DNA of 64,000 bases, taken from the NCBI RefSeq assembly GCF_947499295.1, contig NZ_CANMNP010000009.1:62001-126000 (forward strand), read 5' to 3'. Each line of letters starts with the position of its first letter. The first letter of the stretch is position 1. A model generated the notes under the pieces. That model worked only from the letters and a program-made list of their open reading frames with translations. It was not told where the DNA came from and did no database searches. The DNA comes from an uncultured Roseibium sp. (lineage in GTDB: Bacteria > Pseudomonadota > Alphaproteobacteria > Rhizobiales > Stappiaceae). The translations under genes were made by a program, and so were the position numbers. Below, one piece after another: positions 17,311 through 26,464 of this stretch.

Positions 17311-18468
17311 ATGGCACTTCATTTTTCCGACGCAGAATTCAAATCCCGTCTTGAGAAACTTCACGCAACAATGGAGGCGGAGAAGCTCGACGCGATGCTT
17401 TTGTTCGCGCAGGAGAGCATGTATTGGCTCACCGGCTACGACACCTTCGGCTATTGTTTCTTCCAGTGCCTCGTCGTTACAAGCGACAACCGTATGGTGC
17501 TTCTCACACGCTCGGCCGATGAGCGGCAGGCCAAACACACGTCCAACATACCCGACATCCGGATCTGGATTGACCGGGGGTCGGCTAGTCCAGTGTCGCA
17601 GCTGAAGGAAATGCTGTTTGACATGGATCTTCTGGGAAGCCGCATCGGCATCGAGTACGACACGCACGGAATGACCGGCAAGATTGCGCTGCAGATAAAT
17701 GAAGAACTGTCGACCTTCGCGGACATTCGAGATGCTTCCCCGCTGATACCCGAACTGCGATCGGTCAAGAGCCAGGAAGAGATCGTCTATGTCCGAAAGG
17801 CCGCTGAACTGGCCGACAAGGCGTATCTGGCAGGGCTTGACGAAATTCGGCCGGGCGCCGACGAGGGCCGCGTCCTGGCCGCCATGCAGGCAACAATTTT
17901 CGAAGGTGGAGGCGACTATCCGGGCAACGAGTTCATCATCGGCTCAGGTCGGGACGCCCTGCTGTGCCGCTACAAGGCGGGTCGCCGGGTGCTTGAAGCC
18001 CAGGATCAGATCACGCTTGAATGGGCTGGCAGCTATCGCCACTATCACGCGGCACTGATGCGAACCGTGGTCATCGGTACACCGAGCGACCGGCATCAGG
18101 AAATGTACCTTGCCGCGCGCGAAGCGTTGGCAGCGGTTGAAACGCAACTCGTTCCGGGCCGGACGTTCGGTGATGTCTTCGACGCTCACGCAGAACGGAT
18201 CGACAGTCATGGCATGATGCCGCACAGGCTCAATGCCTGCGGCTATTCTTTGGGGGCAAGGTTCACCCCGAGCTGGATGGACACACCCATGGCCTACAAG
18301 TCCAATCCGGCGGAAGTCAAAGAGAACATGGTGATCTTCATGCACATGATCTTGATGGATTCCATATCCGGAACAGCCATGACCCTTGGCCAGACTTACC
18401 TGACAACACAGGACGCTCCGGAAAGCTTATCCACGCTGCCTCTCGACCTGCCGGTCAAGTCAGGCTAA
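17311..18468 (+). CDS. M24-fold (creatinase/aminopeptidase P-like) hydrolase lacking the standard metal ligands
   Basis: A 385-residue protein with a creatinase-type N-terminal domain (about 1-150) and a pita-bread C-terminal domain (150-385). Where M24 metallopeptidases carry two Asp ligands this one reads EWAGSYRHYH; the expected His stretch reads ACGYSLG, and the Glu stretch reads NMVIFMHMIL. The five-ligand D-D-H-E-E centre therefore seems absent, as in creatinase and ectoine hydrolase (DoeA/EutD)-like members that act without metals. I do not assign a substrate. It lies 15 bp after pgeF and may be co-transcribed. Confidence 0.8.
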   Translation: MALHFSDAEFKSRLEKLHATMEAEKLDAMLLFAQESMYWLTGYDTFGYCFFQCLVVTSDNRMVLLTRSADERQAKHTSNIPDIRIWIDRGSASPVSQLKEMLFDMDLLGSRIGIEYDTHGMTGKIALQINEELSTFADIRDASPLIPELRSVKSQEEIVYVRKAAELADKAYLAGLDEIRPGADEGRVLAAMQATIFEGGGDYPGNEFIIGSGRDALLCRYKAGRRVLEAQDQITLEWAGSYRHYHAALMRTVVIGTPSDRHQEMYLAAREALAAVETQLVPGRTFGDVFDAHAERIDSHGMMPHRLNACGYSLGARFTPSWMDTPMAYKSNPAEVKENMVIFMHMILMDSISGTAMTLGQTYLTTQDAPESLSTLPLDLPVKSG

Positions 18469-18561
18469 ACCAAGGACAAATCTGCGGCCCGGTTCTTTCT
18501 TTGCGATTCTCGTGAAGGGCCTGCATCCACGGTAAATCGACAAAGAGAGCCAGGCATCTCC

Positions 18562-19083
18562 ATGGTCCGTTTTTTCAACCAGACTTCTGATTTTCCTCTG
18601 CGCCTGATCGCCGGACTTCTGGTCGCAGGTCTTTTGGCCGCCTGTCAGGCCTCGCCGCAACCGCCGACCTCCATCACGTCGGCTGCACCCGCGCCATCCC
18701 TGTCTGGTCCTTCGGATGAGGCAGAGGGCGTCACATTTGCCTTTGAACCCTTTACCGGCGCGCCAGGTAATATTGCCGATGAACTATCCGAATTCATCGG
18801 AGCGGAAGCGCGCAAACAGGGCATCACTCTGGTTCGACGCGTTGGCGCCAGCGCGACCTATCGAGTGAATGGCTATCTGTCCGCCACCGGACAGCCGTCA
18901 ACGGGAACCGTTTTCTATGTTTTTGACATTGTCGACGGGTCCGGACGCCGACTCAATCGAATCTCGGGCACCGAATCCACCGGCGGCTCGTCTGGTGATC
19001 CCTGGCAGTCGGTCAATTCTGGGACATTGTCGCGCATCGCAAATCGCTCGATGGTAGAAATCAAGGCCTGGCTCAACCGATAA
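18562..19083 (+). CDS. Outer-membrane-type lipoprotein, unknown function
   Basis: A 173-residue protein with a lipoprotein signal: basic N-terminus, hydrophobic LRLIAGLLVAGLLAAC with a lipobox ending at Cys29, then a Pro/Ser/Ala-rich linker. The mature domain (about 55-173) is a compact alpha/beta stretch including GFTAEPFTGAPG-like and ATYRVNGYLSATG segments. I do not recognise a named family. The residue after the Cys is Gln, compatible with outer-membrane sorting in Enterobacteria. It is a substrate for Lgt encoded 4 kb upstream. Confidence 0.72.
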   Translation: MVRFFNQTSDFPLRLIAGLLVAGLLAACQASPQPPTSITSAAPAPSLSGPSDEAEGVTFAFEPFTGAPGNIADELSEFIGAEARKQGITLVRRVGASATYRVNGYLSATGQPSTGTVFYVFDIVDGSGRRLNRISGTESTGGSSGDPWQSVNSGTLSRIANRSMVEIKAWLNR

Positions 19084-19205
19084 TGAAACGGTTAGCCGGG
19101 CAATTATCGCTGTGTGTCAGAAATTTTAAAAAAAACAGGTGTTCTGCCCCTTACGGCGGTTGTGGTCGAGGTGGTTGATTGCTAAAACGCCGCCGCCTGC
19201 CGAAG

Positions 19206-19277
19206 GATCTTGCAAAGATCTTGCGGCGTCCGGCAACTCGATAAGATCTAGTCCATTTCCGTGCCTTCAAGGATCTT
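19206..19277. repeat. Cluster of GATCT repeats upstream of prs
   Basis: GATCTTGC occurs twice 11 bp apart (19206 and 19217), with further GATCT copies at 19246 and 19272, all within 112 bp before prs. The first two are spaced one helical turn apart. The spacing could mark a regulatory site or be chance. Confidence 0.4.
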
Positions 19278-19317
19278 CCCTTGAAACACGGTGTCGCACC
19301 AGAAGGACTTGCGGCTC

Positions 19318-20250
19318 ATGAAGATCGTCGCGGGCAATTCGAACCGAGCCCTGGCAGAGGAAATCTCCACTTACCTGGATGTACCTCTGGCCAAATGCCA
19401 GGTCCGGCGATTTGCCGACCAGGAAATCTTCGTTGAAATTCAAGAAAACGTGCGTGGCGAAGATGTCTTCGTCCTGCAGCCAACCAGCTACCCGGCAAAC
19501 GACCACCTTATGGAATTGCTCATCATCATCGATGCGCTTCGCCGTTCCTCCGCACGTCGTATCACCGCGGTAATCCCCTATTTCGGCTATGCCCGGCAGG
19601 ACCGCCGCGCTTCCGGTCGAACGCCGATCTCGGCCAAGCTTGTGGCGAACCTCATCACCGAAGCAGGTGCAGACCGCGTTCTAACCCTGGATCTCCACGC
19701 CGGACAGATCCAGGGTTTTTTCGATATACCGACCGACAACCTGTTTGCAGCTCCGGTCATGACACGCGACATCAAGGAACGTTATGCCACCGACAACGTC
19801 ATGGTGGTGTCGCCGGATGTCGGCGGTGTGGTCCGTGCCCGCGCGCTCGCCAAGCGAATCGAGGCTCCCCTCTCCATTGTCGACAAGAGACGCGACAAGC
19901 CCGGAGAATCGGAAGTCATGAACATCATCGGCGAAGTGAATGGCTATGACTGCATTCTTGTCGATGACATCGTCGATAGTGGTGGTACCCTTTGTAACGC
20001 TGCCGAAGCATTGCTTGCGAAAGGTGCCAAGTCGGTGACGGCCTATATCACCCACGGCGTCTTGTCCGGAGGTGCTGTCGCGCGCGTGGCATCTTCGAAA
20101 CTCAAGGAATTGGTCATCACCAATTCCATCGAGCCGACAGCGGCAATCACCGCAGCCTCCAACATACGGGCAATCTCGATTGCGCCCCTGATGGGAGAGG
20201 CAATCAACCGTACCGCGCTCGAAAAGTCCGTATCCAGTCTGTTCAACTAA
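19318..20250 (+). CDS. prs: Ribose-phosphate pyrophosphokinase
   Basis: Makes PRPP from ribose 5-phosphate and ATP, feeding purine, pyrimidine, His, Trp and NAD synthesis. Its 310 residues are standard. It starts [16 protein letters not shown] (ATG 19318; an upstream in-frame GTG at 19291 is less likely). It has the Arg/Asp-rich [19 protein letters not shown] flexible loop, the [14 protein letters not shown] block and the PRPP-binding [15 protein letters not shown]. Transcription ends at a strong terminator just downstream. PRPP also serves Apt, encoded at 45 kb. Confidence 0.97.
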   Translation: MKIVAGNSNRALAEEISTYLDVPLAKCQVRRFADQEIFVEIQENVRGEDVFVLQPTSYPANDHLMELLIIIDALRRSSARRITAVIPYFGYARQDRRASGRTPISAKLVANLITEAGADRVLTLDLHAGQIQGFFDIPTDNLFAAPVMTRDIKERYATDNVMVVSPDVGGVVRARALAKRIEAPLSIVDKRRDKPGESEVMNIIGEVNGYDCILVDDIVDSGGTLCNAAEALLAKGAKSVTAYITHGVLSGGAVARVASSKLKELVITNSIEPTAAITAASNIRAISIAPLMGEAINRTALEKSVSSLFN

Positions 20251-20275
20251 GACGGATTTCATCGCGACCTTGAAG

Positions 20276-20301
20276 AAACGCCGGCTTGTCCGGCGTTTTT
20301 T
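20276..20301 (+). terminator. Rho-independent terminator of prs
   Basis: A perfect 9-bp stem (AAACGCCGG at 20276-20284 with CCGGCGTTT at 20290-20298), a 5-base loop and a run of six T residues ending at 20301, 26 bp after the prs stop. It separates prs from the importer operon. Confidence 0.92.
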
Positions 20302-20461
20302 ATTGCTTGAAACCAAGGTTGCTCCTGACCTGCCAGATTTCCAAAACGGCAGAAATTTTCCCAATTGATCAAAAAATTCCACTCTGGCGCACTGCACAGC
20401 TTGTGGGCACGCATATTTTGTGATCAACTTTTTCCGCAAAAATACCTTCCAGGGGACTCAA

Positions 20462-21469
20462 ATGCACACTTCAAAACCATTTTCGAAGGCCCGCAGGGCC
20501 CTCCTGTCGGCTGCCTTGGCAGTCACAGTGGCTGCAGGCTTTGTGTACTCGCCGGCAGAAGCTGCAGATCCGATCAAGGTCGCTGCCATCTACACCGTTC
20601 CGGTTGAACAACAATGGGTCAGCCGCATCGACAAAGCGCTGAAAGCTGCCCAGGAACGCGGCGAAATCACCTACACATTCTCAGAAAATGTCGCCAACAC
20701 CGACTATGAGCGCGTCATGCGCGAATATGCCGAGCAAGGTATGGATCTTGTTGTCGGCGAGGCGTTCGCAGTCGAACGCGCTGCCCGTAATGTGGCCGCC
20801 GAGTATCCGGAAACGGCTTTCCTGATGGGCTCGTCCTTCGGCCCGGCGCAGCCGAATTTTGCTGTTTTCGACAACTGGATCCATGAGCCAAGCTATCTGT
20901 CGGGCATGATCGCCGGTGCCACGACCAAATCCAACGTCATCGGTATGGTCGGCGGCTTCGCGATCCCGGAGGTCAATCGATTGATGCACGCCTTCATGGA
21001 TGGTGCGACAGCGGTTAATCCCGATGTGAAGTTTCTCGTGACCTTCATCAACTCCTGGTACGATCCGCCCAAGGCGAAAGAATCCGCGTTTGCCATGATC
21101 GACAAGGGCGCCGACATTCTTTACGCCGAGCGCTTCGGCGTGTCCGACGCAGCCAAGGAAAAGGGTCTTCTGGCAATTGGCAACGTGATCGATACCTCCG
21201 GCGACTACCCGGGCACCATCCTCTCATCCGCTCTGTGGCACATGGAACCAACCATTGACCGGGCAATCGGAGCAGTTGTCGACGACAGCTTTGAACCGGC
21301 AGACTACGGTCCCTTCAGCTTCATGTCCTATGGCGGCGGCAGTTTCATTGTCGACGAGAGCCTCGCCCCGGCAGATGCCGTTACAGCCGCCAAGGAGAAA
21401 GAACAGGAAATCCTGGGCGGTCTGTTCCGCGTAAACGTGAACGACACAGAACCGAAATCCACCATGTAA
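20462..21469 (+). CDS. BMP-family ABC transporter substrate-binding protein
   Basis: Periplasmic binding protein of the basic membrane protein/PnrA type (335 residues), whose characterised members bind purine and other nucleosides. A Sec signal peptide covers about 1-35 (RRALLSAALAVTVAAGF ... AEA). The mature part starts IKVAAIYTVPVEQQWVSRID and contains VVGEAFAVERAARNVAAEYP. ATG 20462 is chosen; the frame is open to 20420. It is first of five same-strand genes (binding protein, ATPase, two permeases, amidohydrolase), which suggests the cargo is a nucleoside or nucleobase. Confidence 0.9.
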   Translation: MHTSKPFSKARRALLSAALAVTVAAGFVYSPAEAADPIKVAAIYTVPVEQQWVSRIDKALKAAQERGEITYTFSENVANTDYERVMREYAEQGMDLVVGEAFAVERAARNVAAEYPETAFLMGSSFGPAQPNFAVFDNWIHEPSYLSGMIAGATTKSNVIGMVGGFAIPEVNRLMHAFMDGATAVNPDVKFLVTFINSWYDPPKAKESAFAMIDKGADILYAERFGVSDAAKEKGLLAIGNVIDTSGDYPGTILSSALWHMEPTIDRAIGAVVDDSFEPADYGPFSFMSYGGGSFIVDESLAPADAVTAAKEKEQEILGGLFRVNVNDTEPKSTM

Positions 21470-21553
21470 TGGTGATTGCCGGCGATCATCAGATCGCCGG
21501 CTCTTCCCCGCCCCGCCAGGCGGCGGCCACATTTCTTACATCCGGAGCTCTGC

Positions 21554-23101
21554 ATGACCGCACCTGTACAGGAGGCTGCGCTCGCCCTGCGGTTGGACGG
21601 CATCACCAAACGGTTTGGTGCGCTGACGGCGAACGGCGACGTTTCGCTTGATCTTCGCAGCGGTGAAATTCTTGCTCTTCTGGGCGAGAATGGCGCCGGA
21701 AAAACCACTCTGATGAACATACTCTTCGGCCACTATGTTGCCGATGAGGGACAAGTGCTGGTCAATTCCGGGAATGGAAGTCTCACAGAACTCGAGCCGG
21801 GATCTCCCCACGCAGCGCTTGAGGCCGGTATCGGCATGGTGCATCAGCACTTCACACTGGCTGAGAACCTGAGCGCCCTCGACAATATCCTCCTGGGCAC
21901 ACAAAGCCTCGCGACACTTTCCACCGCACGCGCACCGGCACGCGCGAAACTTGAGGATCTGATGGCACGATCCGGATTGACGGTGTCGCTGGATGCACGC
22001 ATTTCCCAACTGTCCGTCGGCGAAAAACAACGCGTTGAAATCCTTAAGGCGCTTTATCGAGATGCCCGTGTGCTTGTGCTCGATGAACCGACAGCGGTCC
22101 TCACACCGCAAGAATCAGAAACCCTGTTCGCAACGTTGAAGACACTTGCTGATGACGGTCTCGGGATCATTTTCATTTCCCACAAACTTGCAGAAGTGAT
22201 CGCATCCTCGCATCGCGTCGCTGTCTTGAGAGGCGGTTGCAAGGTTGCCGATCTGCCGACAGCCAGCTGCGACCAGCGCAAACTGGCCGAGCTCATGGTG
22301 GGGCACGAAATCGTTGAGACCATTCGCACCGAAAAGGAAGCCGGAAGGTCGCTGTTCGTCCTCAAAAGGATATTCGCGGGCCAAGGTCGCGACGCACTGC
22401 AAGATGTGGATCTCGACTTGAAGTCGGGTGAGATCCTCGGGATTGCAGGTGTATCCGGAAATGGTCAGACGACTTTCGCCAAAGTCATTTCCGGGTTGGA
22501 GCCGATAGTTTCCGGAGAAATGCTTCTTGAAGACCAGCCGCTCACGCATGTTGACGCGCGCAAGATGATTGATATCGGTCTCGCCCGTATTCCCGAGGAT
22601 CGTCATCATGACGGCATTGTCGGTGCAATGAGTGTTTCGGAAAATCTGGCGATTGAATCCATTCGCAAACCCGAAAACCAAAGTTTTGGATTGCTGCGCT
22701 TTGCTGCGATCCGGGAACGCGCCCGTAGCCTGATCAAAGCCTATGACATCCGATGCCAGAGCGAAGACAGTCCGGCGCGGCTGCTCTCTGGCGGAAACAT
22801 ACAGAAGATTGTTCTGGCCCGTACCTTGGAGACAATGCCAAAGGTCGTCCTCGCTGCTCAGCCGTCCCGCGGTCTTGATGTCGGAGCGACATCGGACGTT
22901 CACAAACGTCTTCTTGCCGCTCGCGACAGGGGAGCCGGTGTCATCCTGATCTCCGAAGACCTGGATGAACTGATGCGTCTTTCCGACCGTATAGCCGTGA
23001 TCCATCGCGGAAAACTCTCTGAAGCGAACCCGACTGAAATGCTCGACCGGAGCACACTCGGCTTGCGTATGGCGGGCCATGATGGAGAAGAAGCCGCATG
23101 A
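21554..23101 (+). CDS. ABC transporter ATP-binding protein (tandem ATPase, nucleoside/sugar type)
   Basis: A 515-residue protein with two ATPase modules, as in the RbsA/BMP importers. The first has Walker A GENGAGKTT and signature LSVGEKQRVEI with VLVLDEPTAVL. The second has a degenerate Walker A GVSGNGQTT (Gln for Lys), signature LSGGNIQKIVLAR and a non-consensus Walker B region (VVLAAQPSRGLDV, where Asp-Glu is replaced by Ala-Gln). This asymmetry is common in the subfamily. ATG 21554 is preferred over an upstream start at 21476. It overlaps the first permease by 4 bp. Confidence 0.93.
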   Translation: MTAPVQEAALALRLDGITKRFGALTANGDVSLDLRSGEILALLGENGAGKTTLMNILFGHYVADEGQVLVNSGNGSLTELEPGSPHAALEAGIGMVHQHFTLAENLSALDNILLGTQSLATLSTARAPARAKLEDLMARSGLTVSLDARISQLSVGEKQRVEILKALYRDARVLVLDEPTAVLTPQESETLFATLKTLADDGLGIIFISHKLAEVIASSHRVAVLRGGCKVADLPTASCDQRKLAELMVGHEIVETIRTEKEAGRSLFVLKRIFAGQGRDALQDVDLDLKSGEILGIAGVSGNGQTTFAKVISGLEPIVSGEMLLEDQPLTHVDARKMIDIGLARIPEDRHHDGIVGAMSVSENLAIESIRKPENQSFGLLRFAAIRERARSLIKAYDIRCQSEDSPARLLSGGNIQKIVLARTLETMPKVVLAAQPSRGLDVGATSDVHKRLLAARDRGAGVILISEDLDELMRLSDRIAVIHRGKLSEANPTEMLDRSTLGLRMAGHDGEEAA

Positions 23102-24180
23102 TCCGCTTTGAACCCAGAGGTCCGGTCCCCGTTTCCAGGGTGCTCTCTGTATTGGTTGCTGCTGCAGTGGCCGCCCTGTTACTTGCAGCCATTCCCATGG
23201 CGTTTGCCGGGCTGTCCGTTTTTGGTGCCTACGGCCTGATGGTCAAGGGTGCCTTCGGATCAATGTTTGCTTTTACCGAAATGCTCACGCGCGCCACACC
23301 CCTGATCCTGACCGGTCTTGCGGCTGCCGTCGCCTTTCGGGCAAAGCTCTGGAATATTGGCGCTGAAGGACAGCTCTATGCTGGTGCCATGGCTGCCGTT
23401 GCCGTCGGCACAGGCGCCTTTGGAGGCCCATCGTTGTTCCTTATACCCCTGGTCATTCTGGCCGGGGCACTTGCCGGCGGGCTTGTCATGCTCGGGCCAA
23501 CGCTTTTGAAGACCCGCCTCGGTGTCGATGAAGTGGTCACCACGCTCCTCTTGAACTTTATCATCTTGCTCTTTGTCCAGATGATGCTGGAAGGCCCAAT
23601 GAAGGACCCGATGGGAATGGGCTGGCCCCAATCAGAACCCATCCTCGATGAGGCTGCGCTGCCGAAGTTGATGGCCCGAATGCGCATTCACTGGGGCCTG
23701 ATCATTGCGCTTGTTGCCTCGCTCGGCGTCTACTTTATGCTTAAGCGCACGGTCTGGGGCTTCGAAATCCGCGCTGTTGGAGAAAATGCAGCAGCGGCGC
23801 GCCATTCCGGCATCCCGGTAACCGCCACTTTCGTTCGGGTCGGGCTGATTTCCGGGGCTTTGGCTGGCCTTGCCGGTGTCGGTGAAGTTGCCGGATTGAA
23901 AGGGTATCTGACTGCGGACCTGTCGCCCGGTTTCGGGTATTCCGGCATTGTCGTAGCCATGCTGGCAGGCCTTTCTCCCGTCGGTGTGATTATCGCGGCC
24001 CTCTTCATCGCCAGTATTTTCGTTGGGGCAGACTCAATGTCCCGCGCAACAGGTGTTTCCAACTATCTGGCTGACCTGATGGTCGCCATGTCCCTGCTCT
24101 GCGTTCTGGTGGCCGGATTGTTCTTGAGGTTCAAGATCCGCCTTGTCGGTGCTCCGGCTGCAAAGGAGACAGCAAAATGA
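23098..24180 (+). CDS. ABC transporter permease (BMP/nucleoside type), subunit 1
   Basis: A 360-residue inner-membrane permease of the branched-chain-amino-acid/ribose/nucleoside permease family, with roughly 8-10 hydrophobic helices. Characteristic blocks are FRAKLWNIGAEGQLYAGAMA near the middle of the N-terminal half and GFEIRAVGENAAAARHSGIP in the cytoplasmic coupling loop. It overlaps both the ATPase gene and the next permease by 4 bp. It should form a heterodimeric channel with the second permease. Confidence 0.93.
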   Translation: MIRFEPRGPVPVSRVLSVLVAAAVAALLLAAIPMAFAGLSVFGAYGLMVKGAFGSMFAFTEMLTRATPLILTGLAAAVAFRAKLWNIGAEGQLYAGAMAAVAVGTGAFGGPSLFLIPLVILAGALAGGLVMLGPTLLKTRLGVDEVVTTLLLNFIILLFVQMMLEGPMKDPMGMGWPQSEPILDEAALPKLMARMRIHWGLIIALVASLGVYFMLKRTVWGFEIRAVGENAAAARHSGIPVTATFVRVGLISGALAGLAGVGEVAGLKGYLTADLSPGFGYSGIVVAMLAGLSPVGVIIAALFIASIFVGADSMSRATGVSNYLADLMVAMSLLCVLVAGLFLRFKIRLVGAPAAKETAK

Positions 24181-25121
24181 TCGAGATCCTGGACATTCTT
24201 CTGTCTGCAAATTTCTGGGCGGCCGCGCTGCGTATCGCAACGCCTTTGATATTCGGCGTGATCGGAGCACTGATTTGCGAGCGTGCCGGGGTCCTCAATC
24301 TCGGCATTGAAGGTATCTTCACTGCAGGTGCAATGGCGGGCTGGATGGCCGTCTGGCTTGGGGCTGGCCTGTGGGGCGGTGTCTTCGTTGCCGCATGTGC
24401 GGGCGCTCTGTTCGGGCTGATCCATGCGATCCTGACAGTACCGCTCGGCCTATCGCAGCATGTTTCCGGGATCGGCGTAACGCTCTTTGCGACTTCGCTC
24501 AGTTATTTCATCTATCGTACAGCCTTGCCCGACGTCTCTTCACCGCCCCGCATCGACGCATTTCAGCCGCTCGACATTCCAGTGCTCAGCGAGCTGCCAT
24601 TCATCGGTCCTGCGCTCTTTCAGCAAACCCCGCTGACATTTCTGGCCCTCTTTCTTGTTGTGGCAACAGCATATGTTCTCTACAGGACGCCTCTCGGTCT
24701 GGCGATCCGGGCCGTCGGCGATAATCCTTCAGCCGTTGAGTCACAAGGCCTTTCCGTCTATGCGATCCGCATCGGAACAGTCGTCGCCGGATCCGCCATC
24801 ATGGCCCTTGGCGGTGCCTTCTTGACGATGTCCGCCTTTGACGCCTTTTTCTTCGGCATGGTCAACGGTCGCGGGTGGATCTGCATCGCACTCACCGTAT
24901 TTGCGTCCTGGCGGCCCGGCAAAGCACTGATTGGTGCGCTGCTCTTCGGCGCATTCGATGCCTTCCAGGTCAGGCTCCAGACGGAAGTCGGCAGCTTCAT
25001 TCCAGGTCAGATCTTCCTGATGATGCCGTATCTGTTTTCGATCGCTGCGCTGATCGTGGTTGCCCGCCGGGCAGACTACCCGAGAGCACTGCTTGTTCCC
25101 TATTTCCGCGGCCAACGCTGA
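24177..25121 (+). CDS. ABC transporter permease (BMP/nucleoside type), subunit 2
   Basis: A 314-residue membrane permease and partner of the preceding subunit. The same family landmarks occur: CERAGVLNLGIEGIFTAGAM near residues 38-57 and GLAIRAVGDNPSAVESQGLS in the coupling loop. Start and stop of neighbouring genes overlap by 4 bp upstream; the amidohydrolase follows after 11 bp. The arrangement points to one polycistronic message and equal subunit production. Confidence 0.93.
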   Translation: MIEILDILLSANFWAAALRIATPLIFGVIGALICERAGVLNLGIEGIFTAGAMAGWMAVWLGAGLWGGVFVAACAGALFGLIHAILTVPLGLSQHVSGIGVTLFATSLSYFIYRTALPDVSSPPRIDAFQPLDIPVLSELPFIGPALFQQTPLTFLALFLVVATAYVLYRTPLGLAIRAVGDNPSAVESQGLSVYAIRIGTVVAGSAIMALGGAFLTMSAFDAFFFGMVNGRGWICIALTVFASWRPGKALIGALLFGAFDAFQVRLQTEVGSFIPGQIFLMMPYLFSIAALIVVARRADYPRALLVPYFRGQR

Positions 25122-25132
25122 GGTGTGCCCTG

Positions 25133-26425
25133 ATGAGCTTTGACCTTCTCGTAAAGAACGCCAACTTGCCTGACGGCAGGACCGGCGTAGACATTGCGTG
25201 CCGCAATGGCCGGATCGAAGCCATTGAAACCGGCATCGCCGCAGAAGCTCAAACGGTCATCGACGCGGCTGACAATCTGGTGTCGCCCCCTTTCGTGGAC
25301 AGTCACTTCCATATGGATGCGACGCTTTCACTGGGGTTGCCACGCATGAACCGGAGCGGCACGCTCCTGGAAGGCATCGCGCTTTGGGGAGAGCTCAAGG
25401 AGATACTGACCGTCGACGCTGTTGTTGAGCGCGCCCTGAAATACTGTGACCTTGCAGTGTCTCAAGGTCTTTTGGCTATTCGGACACATGTCGATGTCTG
25501 CGATGACAGGCTGACCGGCGTCAAAGGGTTGCTGGAGGTTCGCGACAGAGTGAAAGACTATATCGACCTGCAGCTTGTCGCATTTCCGCAAGACGGTCTT
25601 TACCGCTCTCCAAATGCGGAGGCCAACCTTTTGACAGCCCTCGACATGGGGGTCGATATCGTCGGCGGCATTCCGCATTTTGAACGCACCATGGATGATG
25701 GTGCCCGGTCCGTCAGAAGGCTTTGCGAAGTGGCAGCAGAACGCGGTCTCATGGTCGATATGCATTGCGACGAAACCGACGACCCCATGTCTCGCCACAT
25801 TGAAACGCTCGCCTACGAAACCCAACGCCTTGGCTTGAAGGGCCGTGTAGCCGGCTCGCACCTGACGTCCATGCATTCGATGGACAACTATTACGTTTCC
25901 AAGCTTTTACCGCTGATTGCCGAAGCCGAGGTGCACGCCATCGCAAACCCGTTGATCAACATCACGCTCCAGGGGCGCCACGACACATACCCGAAACGCC
26001 GTGGACAAACGCGCGTTCCGGAAATGCGCTCCTACGGCATCAATGTTGCCTTTGGCCATGACTGCGTGATGGACCCCTGGTACTCCATGGGGTCAGGTGA
26101 CATGCTTGAAGTGGCTTCAATGGGGCTCCACGTCGCACAGATGACAAGCCGCGAAGCGATCCGCTATTGCTTCGACTGCGTCACCAGCCATCCGGCAAAA
26201 GCCATGGGGCTTGAGGACTACGGCCTTGCAAAAGGCTGCAAGGCCGATTTCGTCATGCTTCAGGCACGTGATGCAATCGAGGCGATCCGTCTCAAGGCAA
26301 CAAGGCTTGCGGTGGTCAAAGGCGGGAAAGTCATTGCCACAACGCCAGCGCGTCAAGCGCAACTGACCTTGCAAGGTCGCCCGGACATCGTCGACCCAGC
26401 CTCCTATGCGCCATCAGAAGGCTGA
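25133..26425 (+). CDS. Cytosine deaminase-like amidohydrolase
   Basis: A 430-residue metal-dependent hydrolase resembling CodA. The amidohydrolase ligands are visible: H58 and H60 in DSHFHMDA, a His in DMHCDETDD, a second His in AGSHLTSMHSMD, and the catalytic Asp in FGHDCVMDPWYSMG, a stretch typical of cytosine deaminases. ATG 25133 follows the permease by 11 bp. Cytosine deaminase would make uracil and ammonia from imported cytosine. Related members deaminate isoguanine or hydrolyse other cyclic amides, so substrate specificity is inferred from family and operon. Confidence 0.82.
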   Translation: MSFDLLVKNANLPDGRTGVDIACRNGRIEAIETGIAAEAQTVIDAADNLVSPPFVDSHFHMDATLSLGLPRMNRSGTLLEGIALWGELKEILTVDAVVERALKYCDLAVSQGLLAIRTHVDVCDDRLTGVKGLLEVRDRVKDYIDLQLVAFPQDGLYRSPNAEANLLTALDMGVDIVGGIPHFERTMDDGARSVRRLCEVAAERGLMVDMHCDETDDPMSRHIETLAYETQRLGLKGRVAGSHLTSMHSMDNYYVSKLLPLIAEAEVHAIANPLINITLQGRHDTYPKRRGQTRVPEMRSYGINVAFGHDCVMDPWYSMGSGDMLEVASMGLHVAQMTSREAIRYCFDCVTSHPAKAMGLEDYGLAKGCKADFVMLQARDAIEAIRLKATRLAVVKGGKVIATTPARQAQLTLQGRPDIVDPASYAPSEG

Positions 26426-26436
26426 TCAGGACGGCC

Positions 26437-26456
26437 GTGCCGGGGGGGCCCGGCAC
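26437..26456. terminator. GC-rich hairpin between convergent genes
   Basis: A perfect 8-bp stem (26437-26444 with 26449-26456) with a 4-G loop lies between the convergent stops at 26425 and 26465. There is no T run on either strand, so termination may be weak or need Rho. Confidence 0.55.
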
Positions 26457-26464
26457 AACAGGGT

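Noticed and set aside
17311..18468. M24 protein as the DMSP lyase DddP
   Set aside because: DddP needs several Asp/His/Glu metal ligands that are not seen here, so the lyase name is not supported.
20302..20461. Purine riboswitch before the BMP importer
   Set aside because: The leader is short and lacks the conserved purine-aptamer loops; only imperfect TTGATCA repeats are present.
22855..22875. Broken second ATPase site as a sign of a dead importer
   Set aside because: Degenerate second nucleotide-binding sites are usual in tandem ATPases of this subfamily.
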